Positions 14,346-20,976 of a DNA stretch of 20,976 bases are shown here, one piece after another (position 1 is the stretch's first letter; every line of letters starts with the position of its first letter). Origin of the DNA: Opitutaceae bacterium (GTDB taxonomy: Bacteria > Verrucomicrobiota > Verrucomicrobiia > Opitutales > Opitutaceae); the NCBI GenBank assembly GCA_025352845.1, contig JANXSC010000276.1:1-20976 (forward strand). Direction: 5' to 3'. Position numbers and translations under genes: made by a program. The notes under the pieces were generated by a model. The model was not told where the DNA came from. It saw only the letters and a program-made list of their open reading frames with translations, and did not search any database.

Positions 14346-17300
14346 ACATCCCCGAGCAATTCATCCGCCGCCCGGTGATGACGACCCTCGTCACCGCCGC
14401 GATCACCCTCTTCGGCTGGATGGCCTACGAGCGCCTCCCGGTCAGCGATCTGCCGAACGTCGATTTCCCCACCATCTCCATCGGGGCCAGCCTCCCTGGC
14501 GCGAGCCCCGAGACGATGGCGGCCTCCGTCGCGACGCCCCTCGAGCAACAACTCTCCAGCATCGCCGGCATCGACTCGATGACCTCGACGAGCTCGCTCG
14601 GCAGCACCTCGATCACGATTCAGTTCAGTCTCGACCGCAACATCGACGGCGCGGCGCAGGACGTGCAGTCCGCCATCGCCGCCGTGCAGCGCCGGCTTCC
14701 GCGCGACATGCCCAACCCGCCGTCGTTTCGGAAATCCAATCCCAACGACGACTCGATCATGCTGCTCGCGCTGTCCTCCAAGACCCTCGCACTCTCCGAG
14801 GTCAACGAATACGCCGAGACCGTGATGGCGCAGCGCATCTCCACCGTGGATGGTGTTTCGCAGGTCAACGTCTTCGGCGCGCAGAAATACGCCGTCCGCG
14901 TCCGCCTCGATCCGCGTGCGCTCGCCGCCCGCGGCATCGGCATCGACGAAGTCCGCACCGCGCTCGACACGAACAACGTCAACCTGCCCGCCGGCACCCT
15001 CGACGGCGCGTCGAAGGCCACGACCCTCCTCGCCACCGGCCAGCTCAAGAACGCCGATGCGTTTCGCAAGGTCATCGTCAGCTACCGCAACGGCGCGGCC
15101 GTCCGCCTCGGCGATGTCGCCGCCGTCACCGACAGCGTCGAAAACGAAAAATCCTACAGCTGGTTCGACCGCCGCATGATCGACGGCGTTGAGGATCCGG
15201 AATTCGCCGCCGGCACCAAGGAGACACGCTCGATCATGCTTTCGATTCAGCGCCAGCCCGGCACCAACACGATCAAGGTGGTCGATGGCGTGAAGGCCCT
15301 GCTCCCGGCGTTTCGCGCGCAACTGCCCGCGACCATCGAGCTCGCCACCTTCGTCGATCGCTCGATTGCGATTCGCGATTCGGTGCAGGACGTGAAGTTC
15401 ACGCTCGTCCTCGCCATCGTCCTCGTGGTGCTCGTGATCTTCCTGTTCCTGCGTTCCCTCTCCGCGACGATCATCCCGAGCATCGCGATGCCCATCGCCA
15501 TCATCGGCACGTTTGCGGTGATGTATTTTTTCGGCTTCAGCATTAACAATATCACGCTGCTCGCGCTCACCCTCTCGGTCGGCTTCGTCGTCGACGACGC
15601 GATCGTGATGCTGGAAAACATCGTCCGCCACATCGAGAAGGGCGAAAGCGTGATGGCCGCCTCGCTCCGGGGTTCGCGCGAGATCGGATTCACGATTGTC
15701 TCGATGACGATCTCGCTCGTCGCGGTGTTCATCCCCGTGCTGTTCATGGGCGGGGTGCTCGGCCGGCTCCTGCACGAATTCGCCATCACCATCACCGCCG
15801 CGATTCTCGTCTCCGGTTTCGTCTCGCTCACGCTCACGCCGATGCTGTGCAGCCGTTTCCTCAAGCCGATCCGGCACGACGCGCAGCACGGGATTTTCTA
15901 TCGCGCGAGCGAGCGGATTTTCCAGGGCAGCGTCGGCCTCTACGAACGCACGCTGCGGCTCTCGCTCAAGTTTCGCGTGGTCACGCTGCTCGTGGCGCTC
16001 GCCTGCGTCGGGCTCACCCTCTGGCTGATTGTGCTCGTGCCGAAGGGCTTTATTCCGACCGAGGACACGGGCCGCATCCAGGTGCAAATCGAGGCGGCGC
16101 AGGACTCTTCCTTTGAAGCGATGATCGTCTATCAGCGCGCCGTCACCGCCGCGGTGAAGCGCAATCCCCATGTGAAGGATGTGTCCGCTTTCCTCGGCTC
16201 GTTTGGTCGCAGCGGCAGCGGCTCGAGCAACACGGGCCGCATGTTCGTCGGCCTGAACGACGGCGAGCGGCCCCACGCCACCGTGATTGCGCAGATGCTC
16301 CGCGCCGAGACGGCGGGCATCCCCGGCGTGCGCGTCTTTCCCACCGTGCCGCCCAGCATCCGTATCGGCTCGCGCGGCGCGCCGTCGGTTTACCAATACT
16401 CGCTCTACGGCACCGACCTTCAGGATCTGTATCGCGTCACCCCGCTGCTGCTGGAGCGCGTCCGCGAAATCCCCGGTGTGATCGACGTCAACTCCGACCT
16501 CCAGATCACGAGCCCGCAGCTCATCATCGACATCGATCGCGACAAGGCCTCGTCGCTCGGCCTCAACGCCCAGCAGGTGGAGGACACGCTCTACAGCGCG
16601 TTCGGCGCGCGGCAGGTCTCCACCATTTACACCTCGACCAACCAATACGCCGTCATCCTCGAGCTCGGCGAAAAACACCTCCGCGATCCCTCGGCGCTCG
16701 CGTTGCTTTATCTCCGCAATCGCGAGGGCCGGCTGATTCCGCTCGAAAGCGTGGCCAAACTGCGCCCATCCGTCGGCCCGCTCACCGTCGCGCACATGGG
16801 CCAGGTGCCGGCCACCACGATGAGCTTTAACCTCGGGTCCGACATGGCGCTCAGTCAGGCGACCGAGGAAATCGAACGCATCGCGCGGGAAATCCTGCCG
16901 CCCACCGTGAGCGGCACGTTCCAGGGCACGGCCGCGGCGTTCACCAGTTCGCTCCAAGGCCTCGGCTGGATGCTGCTCGTCGCCGTGCTCGTGATTTACC
17001 TCGTGCTCGGCGTGCTCTACGAGGACTTCGTCCACCCGCTCACGATTTTGTCCGGCCTGCCCGCGGCGACGTTCGGCGCGCTCGTGACGCTGCTGCTCTT
17101 CAAGCAGGAGCTGAACATGTATGGCTACGTCGGCCTCATCATGCTCATCGGCATCGTGAAGAAAAACGCGATCATGATGATCGACTTCGCACTCGATGCG
17201 CGGCGCAACCGCCACAAGTCCGCCGAAGAGGCGATCTACGAGGCCTGCGTCGTGCGCTTCCGCCCGATCATGATGACGACTCTGGCCGCGCTCGCCGGCA

Positions 17301-17521
17301 CGCTGCCCATCGCGCTCGGCTACGGCGCCGGCGCCGATGCCCGCCGCACCCTGGGTCTCGCCGTCGTCGGCGGCCTGCTCGTCTCGCAGTTGCTCACGCT
17401 CTACATCACGCCGGTGTTCTACCTCTACATGGAAAAATTCACGCGCTACGTCACCCCAAAGTCCGTGGCCGAGATTGAGCGCGAGGAAGCCGGCGTCGCT
17501 GCGGCGGGGATGGCGAAGTAG
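14342..17521 (+). CDS. RND multidrug efflux pump, inner membrane (HAE1 type, MdtB/MdtC-like)
   Basis: 1059 residues, full length for the family. The N-terminus IPEQFIRRPVMTTLVTAAITLFGWMAYERLPVSDLPNVDFP is the standard first helix and porter start. The proton-relay acidic pair is D418-D419 in TM4 (SVGFVVDDAIVMLENIVRHIEKG), and the partner lysine is K940 or K941 in TM10 (IGIVKKNAIMMIDFAL). Two large periplasmic loops with porter repeats lie between TM1-TM2 and TM7-TM8. The sequence resembles the MdtC/MuxC branch more than AcrB. It is translationally coupled to the adaptor gene. No TolC-type channel gene follows, so the pump would borrow a channel from elsewhere. Confidence 0.95.
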   Translation: MNIPEQFIRRPVMTTLVTAAITLFGWMAYERLPVSDLPNVDFPTISIGASLPGASPETMAASVATPLEQQLSSIAGIDSMTSTSSLGSTSITIQFSLDRNIDGAAQDVQSAIAAVQRRLPRDMPNPPSFRKSNPNDDSIMLLALSSKTLALSEVNEYAETVMAQRISTVDGVSQVNVFGAQKYAVRVRLDPRALAARGIGIDEVRTALDTNNVNLPAGTLDGASKATTLLATGQLKNADAFRKVIVSYRNGAAVRLGDVAAVTDSVENEKSYSWFDRRMIDGVEDPEFAAGTKETRSIMLSIQRQPGTNTIKVVDGVKALLPAFRAQLPATIELATFVDRSIAIRDSVQDVKFTLVLAIVLVVLVIFLFLRSLSATIIPSIAMPIAIIGTFAVMYFFGFSINNITLLALTLSVGFVVDDAIVMLENIVRHIEKGESVMAASLRGSREIGFTIVSMTISLVAVFIPVLFMGGVLGRLLHEFAITITAAILVSGFVSLTLTPMLCSRFLKPIRHDAQHGIFYRASERIFQGSVGLYERTLRLSLKFRVVTLLVALACVGLTLWLIVLVPKGFIPTEDTGRIQVQIEAAQDSSFEAMIVYQRAVTAAVKRNPHVKDVSAFLGSFGRSGSGSSNTGRMFVGLNDGERPHATVIAQMLRAETAGIPGVRVFPTVPPSIRIGSRGAPSVYQYSLYGTDLQDLYRVTPLLLERVREIPGVIDVNSDLQITSPQLIIDIDRDKASSLGLNAQQVEDTLYSAFGARQVSTIYTSTNQYAVILELGEKHLRDPSALALLYLRNREGRLIPLESVAKLRPSVGPLTVAHMGQVPATTMSFNLGSDMALSQATEEIERIAREILPPTVSGTFQGTAAAFTSSLQGLGWMLLVAVLVIYLVLGVLYEDFVHPLTILSGLPAATFGALVTLLLFKQELNMYGYVGLIMLIGIVKKNAIMMIDFALDARRNRHKSAEEAIYEACVVRFRPIMMTTLAALAGTLPIALGYGAGADARRTLGLAVVGGLLVSQLLTLYITPVFYLYMEKFTRYVTPKSVAEIEREEAGVAAAGMAK

Positions 17522-17565
17522 GCGCGAGGTAGCCCGCTGGCTCACGCGTGCCGTTGCCGGTCGGG

Positions 17566-17580
17566 GCCGGGAGGCCCGGC
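17566..17580. other. Short GC hairpin after the pump gene
   Basis: GCCGGG-AGG-CCCGGC forms a perfect 6-bp stem 45 bases after the pump stop. No T-run follows on either strand, so it is at best a weak transcript end for the efflux operon. Confidence 0.3.
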
Positions 17581-17641
17581 ATTATCGCTGCATCGGTCCG
17601 CTTTCACCGCCATCAACCGTAACAGCGCTCACGCCCGCGCC

Positions 17642-17671
17642 AAAAAAAACCGCGACCCTTACGGGCCGCGG
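17642..17671 (-). terminator. Rho-independent terminator for the Cys-rich gene
   Basis: On the - strand CCGCGGCCC-GTAA-GGGTCGCGG forms a 9-bp stem (one G-U pair) with a GTAA tetraloop, followed directly by eight T. It lies 32 bases past the stop of the small Cys-rich gene and should end the tRNA-Gly/Cys-rich transcript. Confidence 0.85.
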
Positions 17672-17703
17672 TCGAAAACTAACGGGAAGAAGAACGGAGC
17701 CGC

Positions 17704-17937
17704 TTACTTCTTGGCTTCGACCTTCTTCTCGATCTTGCCGGAACCCTTGCACTTCTCGCAGTTGTTGCCGGCTTTCGCGGCATCGACGCAGCACGGGTGC
17801 GCGCAGGTCTTGCCGTCGGCCATAGCTTTCGCGCAGCAACCGGCTACCTTGTTCTCGACCTTGTCGGCAGCGAAAACAAAGCCCGCGGTGGCGAGCGACA
17901 AGACGATCAGGGCGAGGAACGATTTCGAGGATTTCAT
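17704..17937 (-). CDS. Small exported cysteine-rich protein
   Basis: 77 residues from ATG 17937. MKSSKSFLALIVLSLATAGFVFA is a good signal peptide (cleavage after A23), leaving a 54-residue mature peptide with seven cysteines (34, 35, 45, 49, 50, 60, 63), one histidine (47) and many lysines. The pattern is CC-x9-C-x3-CC-x9-C-x2-C. The last pair sits in CEKCKGSGK, which matches one CxxCxGxG zinc-finger repeat of DnaJ. A metal-binding or disulfide-rich periplasmic role is inference; I do not recognise a named family. It is 31 bases behind a tRNA-Gly gene on the same strand and has its own strong terminator. No Shine-Dalgarno is visible (leader ACCAAAAAACCAAAAT). Confidence 0.75.
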   Translation of the reverse strand: MKSSKSFLALIVLSLATAGFVFAADKVENKVAGCCAKAMADGKTCAHPCCVDAAKAGNNCEKCKGSGKIEKKVEAKK

Positions 17938-17968
17938 ATTTTGGTTTTTTGGTTGGGGGTTGATATCT

Positions 17969-18043
17969 TGGTGCGGGCGGAGGGAGTCGAACCCTCCTCT
18001 CATGCTTGGGAAGCACATATAATAGCCGATATACTACGCCCGC
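17969..18043 (-). tRNA. tRNA-Gly (anticodon CCC)
   Basis: 75 bases with encoded CCA. The acceptor GCGGGCG/CGCCCGC pairs perfectly with discriminator A. D-arm: GTAT/TTAT around ATCGGCTA with A14, G18-G19 and A21; one U-U mismatch. Anticodon arm: TGTGC/GCATG with two wobble pairs and loop TTCCCAA. Variable loop: AGAG. T-arm: GAGGG/CCCTC with loop TTCGACT. The CCC anticodon reads GGG glycine codons. The small Cys-rich gene follows 31 bases downstream. Confidence 0.95.
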
Positions 18044-18064
18044 ACGTTGACACGAGACGCGTGG

Positions 18065-18094
18065 TAATTGGGGCGACTTGAGCCGACACGGCAA
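18065..18094 (-). promoter_or_regulatory. Weak candidate promoter for tRNA-Gly
   Basis: On the - strand TTGCCG (18089-18094) and CAATTA (18065-18070) are spaced 18 bases apart, about 22 bases before the tRNA 5' end. Both hexamers match the consensus only partly. Confidence 0.25.
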
Positions 18095-18158
18095 GAGCAA
18101 ATCCAGCGTCGGTCCAGACAGGGGCGCAAATCAGTTTTTTTGGAGTCTGCGGGTCGAA

Positions 18159-18329
18159 GCCCCAACGGGGCGAAAGTTGACAGCCCAGGGCAACGCCCTG
18201 GGAAACTGATCACAGGAGAAAACCAGCCCTGAAAAGGCGAAACGCATCGAGCCTGTCGCGCTCCTTCAGGGCTGAGGGGATGATCCCGAAGGCTTCGCCT
18301 TGGGCTGTCAAATTTTGCCCCTTCGGGGC
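18159..18329. repeat. Large compound palindromic repeat (~170 bp)
   Basis: Nested hairpins are arranged as an overall inverted repeat. The outer left hairpin GCCCC-AAC-GGGGC (18159-18169) is mirrored by GCCCC-TTC-GGGGC (18317-18329). Inside these, the left TTGACAGCCCAGGGC is mirrored by the right CTTGGGCTGTCAA, the left half containing CCCAGGGCAACGCCCTGGG and the right AAGGCTTCGCCTT. The centre holds CAGCCCTGAA...TTCAGGGCTG (18224-18274). No ORF or transposase is inside. This layout is, as far as I know, typical of short dispersed palindromic elements seen between genes in Verrucomicrobiota and relatives. The rest of the 383-base gene-free stretch 18044-18426 holds the tRNA promoter region and the G-rich tract. 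Confidence 0.8.
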
Positions 18330-18401
18330 CGCGCACCGGGACGCTCGTCATTCAATCGCGCAAAACCTGAGTTGCGCCCTCCCGAATTTTCCGGCCGCGC
18401 T

Positions 18402-18424
18402 CCCCACCCTACCCCCCCCGCCCC
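18402..18424 (-). other. G-quadruplex-type G-tract directly after glcD stop
   Basis: On the - strand the sequence three bases past the glcD stop is four G-tracts (4, 8, 3 and 4 long) with loops of 1, 2 and 1 bases. This meets the usual four-tract, short-loop pattern for a very stable G-quadruplex in the transcript or non-template strand. There is no standard terminator here, so it may pause or end glcD transcription. Confidence 0.6.
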
Positions 18425-18426
18425 GC

Positions 18427-19860
18427 TCATTTGTGATCCCACGGCAAATGCACCGCGAGCTTCTCGTGTTTCCAAACGTGAAACACCTCAAACATTTTTC
18501 CAGGGTTCAGAATCCCCCGCGGATCGAGCGCGCGCTTCACCGCCTGCATCGCGCGCACTTGCGCGGGCGAATGCTGGATGCGCAGGAACGGCGTCTTCGC
18601 CAGCCCGATGCCGTGCTCGCCAGAGATTGCACCGCCGAGCGACACCACCGTCTCCATCAGCAGTTGCACGGCCTTCTCCGCGGCGCGAGTCTCCGCCTTA
18701 TCGGCGCGGTGATACATGATGTTCACGTGCAGATTGCCGTCGGCGAGATGGCCGAAAGTCGGCACGTGCAGGCCCGACTCGCGCTTGAGACGCACGAGGA
18801 ATTTCGCGAACTTCACGTAGTTTCGCATCGGGATGACGATGTCCTCGTTGAGCTTCGCGTCGCCGAGTTCGAACATCGCGCCCGAGCATTTCCGGCGCAC
18901 GGCCCAGAGCTGCTCGGCCTCGTCGCGATTTTTCGCCACGCGATGCGCCGTAGCGTGCGCCTTCGCCCACGCCAGCACCGCCGCGCTCTGCTCGCGCACC
19001 TCAAGTTTCGAGCCGGCGAGTTCGAGTAGAATCACGGGGCGACCCGCCTGACCGGCGAACACCGCCTGCTGCGTCGCGCGCTCCGCGCACAGCACGCTCT
19101 CGCGATCCAGAAACTCGCAGATCGCCGGCTGCACGCGCGTGCGGAAGAGCGCCAGCGCTGCCTCCAGCGCGCGCGTCTCGTTCGAGAACGAGGTCAGCAA
19201 CGTCCAGCGCGCCGCCGGTTGCGGAATCAGTTTCAGCACTGCGCCCGTCACGACCCCGAGCATCCCTTCGCTGCCGATCCAGAGATCGCGCATGTTGAAG
19301 CCGGCGGAAAATTTTTTCGTCGCCGTGCCCCATTCGACGAATTCGCCCGTCGGCAGAAACCCGCGCAGCGCCACGACGAAATCGCGCGTGACGCCATACT
19401 TCCCGCCGTGCATCCCGCCGGCATTGCACGCGATGTTGCCGCCGATGGTGCAGTATTCTTTCGACGACGGGTCGGGCGGGTAGAACCAACCCTTCGCATC
19501 CGCCGCGCGCTGGATGTCCGCGACCTTCGCCCCAGCGCCCACATGCGCCATCCCCGCCTCCTGATCAATCGTGATTTTTTTCAGCCCCATCATGTCGAGC
19601 ACCCACCCGCCGCGAATCGGCGTCGCCGCGCCCGTGAGCGTGGTGCCGCGCCCTCGCGTCGTCACGGGCACGCGAAATTTGTTCGCCAACTCAAGCACGA
19701 TGCCGATGTCCGCCTCTTTCCGCGGATGAACTACCGCCTCGGGCAGAAACGGAATCTTCGCGCTGTCGTAGGAGGCCGCGGCGCGCGAAGCGGGATCGGT
19801 GCGCACAACCCGCGCGCCTAATTTACGACGTAAAATTCCAGTGGCACGTGGCTGGAGCAT
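18427..19860 (-). CDS. glcD: FAD-linked oxidase, glycolate oxidase GlcD / D-lactate dehydrogenase type
   Basis: 477 residues from ATG 19860; an in-frame TTG at 19866 is an alternative. Oxidises a 2-hydroxy acid such as glycolate or D-lactate with FAD. The PCMH-type FAD domain shows VTTRGRGTTLTGAATP (66-81), the PPDPSSKEYCTIGGNIACNAGGMHGGKYG block (128-156) and DLWIGSEGMLGVVT. The C-terminal FAD-oxidase domain carries FGHLADGNLHVNIMY, ISGEHGIGLAK and the closing DPRGILNPGKMF. Length fits GlcD-like proteins rather than the longer Fe-S fused forms. No glcE or glcF genes follow, so it may act alone or with distant partners; which acid it uses is not decided. Only 15 bases separate it from the PIN gene upstream, so it probably shares that transcript. 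Confidence 0.9.
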   Translation of the reverse strand: MLQPRATGILRRKLGARVVRTDPASRAAASYDSAKIPFLPEAVVHPRKEADIGIVLELANKFRVPVTTRGRGTTLTGAATPIRGGWVLDMMGLKKITIDQEAGMAHVGAGAKVADIQRAADAKGWFYPPDPSSKEYCTIGGNIACNAGGMHGGKYGVTRDFVVALRGFLPTGEFVEWGTATKKFSAGFNMRDLWIGSEGMLGVVTGAVLKLIPQPAARWTLLTSFSNETRALEAALALFRTRVQPAICEFLDRESVLCAERATQQAVFAGQAGRPVILLELAGSKLEVREQSAAVLAWAKAHATAHRVAKNRDEAEQLWAVRRKCSGAMFELGDAKLNEDIVIPMRNYVKFAKFLVRLKRESGLHVPTFGHLADGNLHVNIMYHRADKAETRAAEKAVQLLMETVVSLGGAISGEHGIGLAKTPFLRIQHSPAQVRAMQAVKRALDPRGILNPGKMFEVFHVWKHEKLAVHLPWDHK

Positions 19861-19875
19861 GTTCAAAGGGCCGGA

Positions 19876-20286
19876 TTATTTCGACGGCAGCACAAATTGT
19901 CGGACGCGTCCGCTCATCAGATTGCCGAAGTGCGGATCGCGATGCACCAGCACGGCGTCGTGGGTCATGGCCGTGGCCGCGATGACGGCGTCGATCAGCG
20001 GCAACCGTCCCGCGGCCGACTCCCGCAATTGGTCCGCCAATTTAGCCACCACGCGATCCACGTCGAGGACCTCGGTGAGCTGTTCCGAATAAAGTCTCAA
20101 CACCGCTTCACGCTCGACCAGATCGTCGACGCTTTCGCGCAGGCGTCCTCGCAACTCCGCGACCGACAATGCGCTGATCCCGAGCGAACCCGGATGAGTC
20201 TGCCAGAGGGCGTTTACTTCGTCCGCCCCGCGCTCGAGAAAATAGTGCGTGAGCAGCGCGGATGTATCGAGCACATGGGTGATCAC
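19876..20286 (-). CDS. PIN-domain ribonuclease, VapC-like toxin
   Basis: 136 residues, GTG start at 20286 overlapping the stop of the upstream DUF433 gene (GTGA). PIN acidic residues are in place: D7 (VLDTSALLTHYF), E44 (ISALSVAELRGRL), D99 (LPLIDAVIAATAMTHDAVLVHRD) and D117 (HRDPHF). The length matches VapC-type toxins, which are Mg-dependent RNases. By family knowledge the partner would be the antitoxin encoded just upstream. Translational coupling fits a toxin-antitoxin pair with the antitoxin first. It sits 9-15 bases before a GlcD-type gene. Confidence 0.9.
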   Translation of the reverse strand: MITHVLDTSALLTHYFLERGADEVNALWQTHPGSLGISALSVAELRGRLRESVDDLVEREAVLRLYSEQLTEVLDVDRVVAKLADQLRESAAGRLPLIDAVIAATAMTHDAVLVHRDPHFGNLMSGRVRQFVLPSK

Positions 20287-20633
20287 GGCGAACTCTCGCG
20301 GGTCCGCTCTGCCACCAACATACCGACCGGACTTTCCTCCGCATTTAAGAAACGCCGTCCCCGGCCCAGAAGTTTCTTCGCGGTGCCGGCGACTTTCCCG
20401 GCTTCTCCCGTTGCCGCGATTTCAGCCACGCGCCGGTCGGTCTCCACTCCGAAGGCGCGACAGGCTGCGATATCATCGCGCGTCAGCTCCGGGAAATCGG
20501 CCAACACCTCCTCCTCCGTCATCCCCCCCGCGAGATACCCTAGCACATCATAAACCGTGATGCGCATCCCGCGGATGCACGGCTTACCGCTGCGCTTGCC
20601 CGGCTCGACGGTGATGATCTTGCGGTAGTCCAC
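20283..20633 (-). CDS. DUF433-family protein, probable antitoxin of the PIN toxin
   Basis: 116 residues from a GTG at 20633. DUF433 proteins are small winged-helix-like DNA-binding proteins often paired with PIN toxins. The core DYRKIITVEPGKRSGKPCIRGMRITVYDVLGYLAGGMTEEEVLADFPELTRDDIAACRAF is a full match to the family pattern, so the start is set just before DYRKI; the open frame further upstream is Arg/Ser-rich and runs through repeat sequence. A roughly 45-residue tail after VAEIA (GKVAGTAKKLLGRGRRFLNAEE...) is longer than the usual 75-80-residue members and may be the toxin-binding part. The stop overlaps the PIN start. Confidence 0.85.
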   Translation of the reverse strand: MDYRKIITVEPGKRSGKPCIRGMRITVYDVLGYLAGGMTEEEVLADFPELTRDDIAACRAFGVETDRRVAEIAATGEAGKVAGTAKKLLGRGRRFLNAEESPVGMLVAERTRESSP

Positions 20634-20758
20634 GAGAGCGGAAGGTAGTGGCGGTCGAAGCCGAGGCAAGCTTCCGGGTCGGCACCGGTGCAGTGTCTCG
20701 CGCGACCGTTCCGACAGCCGCTTCACCCGCGAAGACCCGGCAGGTAGCCTGCTGTAGG

Positions 20759-20835
20759 GTCGCAAACCTGACGGTTTGTTATGCGACATTTTTTGTCGTT
20801 TTAGCTGGCGAGACGCCGACGGTAAGACCGGCGTC
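20759..20835. repeat. Pair of hairpin repeats upstream of the DUF433/PIN pair
   Basis: First hairpin: GTCGCAAACC-TGAC-GGTTT-GTTA-TGCGAC (20759-20787), with a T-run ATTTTTT directly after it on the + strand, then a small CGACA/TGTCG palindrome (20785-20799). Second: GACGCCG (20812-20818) pairing with CGGCGTC (20829-20835). No + strand gene ends just upstream, so a terminator role on that strand is unexplained. The remaining part of 20634-20894 shows no gene. Confidence 0.6.
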
Positions 20836-20894
20836 ATACCAAAGTCCCCTAGCTTTTAGACTTTACCGGCAAAGGTCCCCGGCCGAGCTGGGGC

Positions 20895-20976
20895 ATGGCA
20901 AGAAAACTCCCGGAGTTCGGACCGAAGCTGGTGGCGGAGATCGAGGCGGCGTGGGCGCAGTCGCAGCCGGACTGGG
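20895..20976 (+). CDS. Start of an unidentified gene, cut by the window edge (possibly a transposase)
   Basis: ATG 20895 opens a frame that runs off the window: MARKLPEFGPKLVAEIEAAW and seven more residues ending PDWG. It is too short to identify. The start of an IS transposase N-terminal helix is one reading, and the preceding bases contain repeated GTCCCC motifs (20845, 20875) that could be part of an element end. I am not confident in either. Confidence 0.35.
   Translation, partial: MARKLPEFGPKLVAEIEAAWAQSQPDW

Noticed and set aside
14324..17545. A 1073-codon open frame on the - strand opposite the RND pump gene
   Set aside because: Its composition (long runs of Arg, Glu, Asp, His, Gly) is the mirror of a GC-rich gene, and the + strand frame has full RND family motifs.
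17969..18043. tRNA-Gly as an integration site of a genomic island
   Set aside because: No integrase and no repeat of the tRNA 3' end elsewhere in the window.
18159..18329. CRISPR array
   Set aside because: The repeats are inverted and nested, not direct repeats with regular spacers, and no cas genes are present.

Overview
The window is GC-rich bacterial DNA with no phage or plasmid hallmarks. It reads as a chromosome segment with one insertion sequence and many palindromic intergenic repeats. My best guess is a Verrucomicrobiota member near the Opitutales. This is inferred from the repeat style, the genes for large secreted proteins of the BNR-propeller and LamG/DUF1080-like type, and the weak Shine-Dalgarno signals. 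I cannot run a search to confirm it.

Layout. Bases 1-4647 (+ strand) hold the end of a TonB-dependent outer-membrane receptor, then two exported proteins whose genes overlap at ATGA (a BNR/sialidase-like propeller with a CxCC motif, and a LamG/DUF1080-like protein), then an exported protein of unknown function. Bases 4650-6015 are an IS3-family element on the - strand whose OrfA and OrfB are fused in frame across an A8 tract. Bases 6186-12906 are a - strand run transcribed in the order serA, plsY, hom, lysC, thrC: serine entry enzyme, acyl-phosphate glycerol acyltransferase, and three of the enzymes from aspartate to threonine. No homoserine kinase is present. Each of the four junctions in this run carries a palindromic repeat. 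Bases 13128-17521 (+) are a two-gene RND efflux operon (lipoprotein adaptor and inner-membrane pump, ATGA overlap) without an outer-membrane channel gene.

Bases 17642-18043 (-) are tRNA-Gly(CCC) followed by a 77-residue exported cysteine-rich protein and a strong terminator. Bases 18044-18426 have no gene but hold a large compound palindrome and a G-quadruplex-type tract directly after the next gene's stop. Bases 18427-20633 (-) are a DUF433/PIN toxin-antitoxin pair running straight into a GlcD-type FAD oxidase. The right edge starts an unidentified + strand gene, possibly another transposase.

The most unusual content is outside the core genes. There are at least three copies of one roughly 60-bp GTAGCrCGG...CGCTAC palindrome, a repeat nested inside another repeat that fills the whole lysC-thrC spacer, the compound palindrome at 18159-18329, the fused IS3 reading frame, and the small Cys-rich exported protein behind a tRNA.
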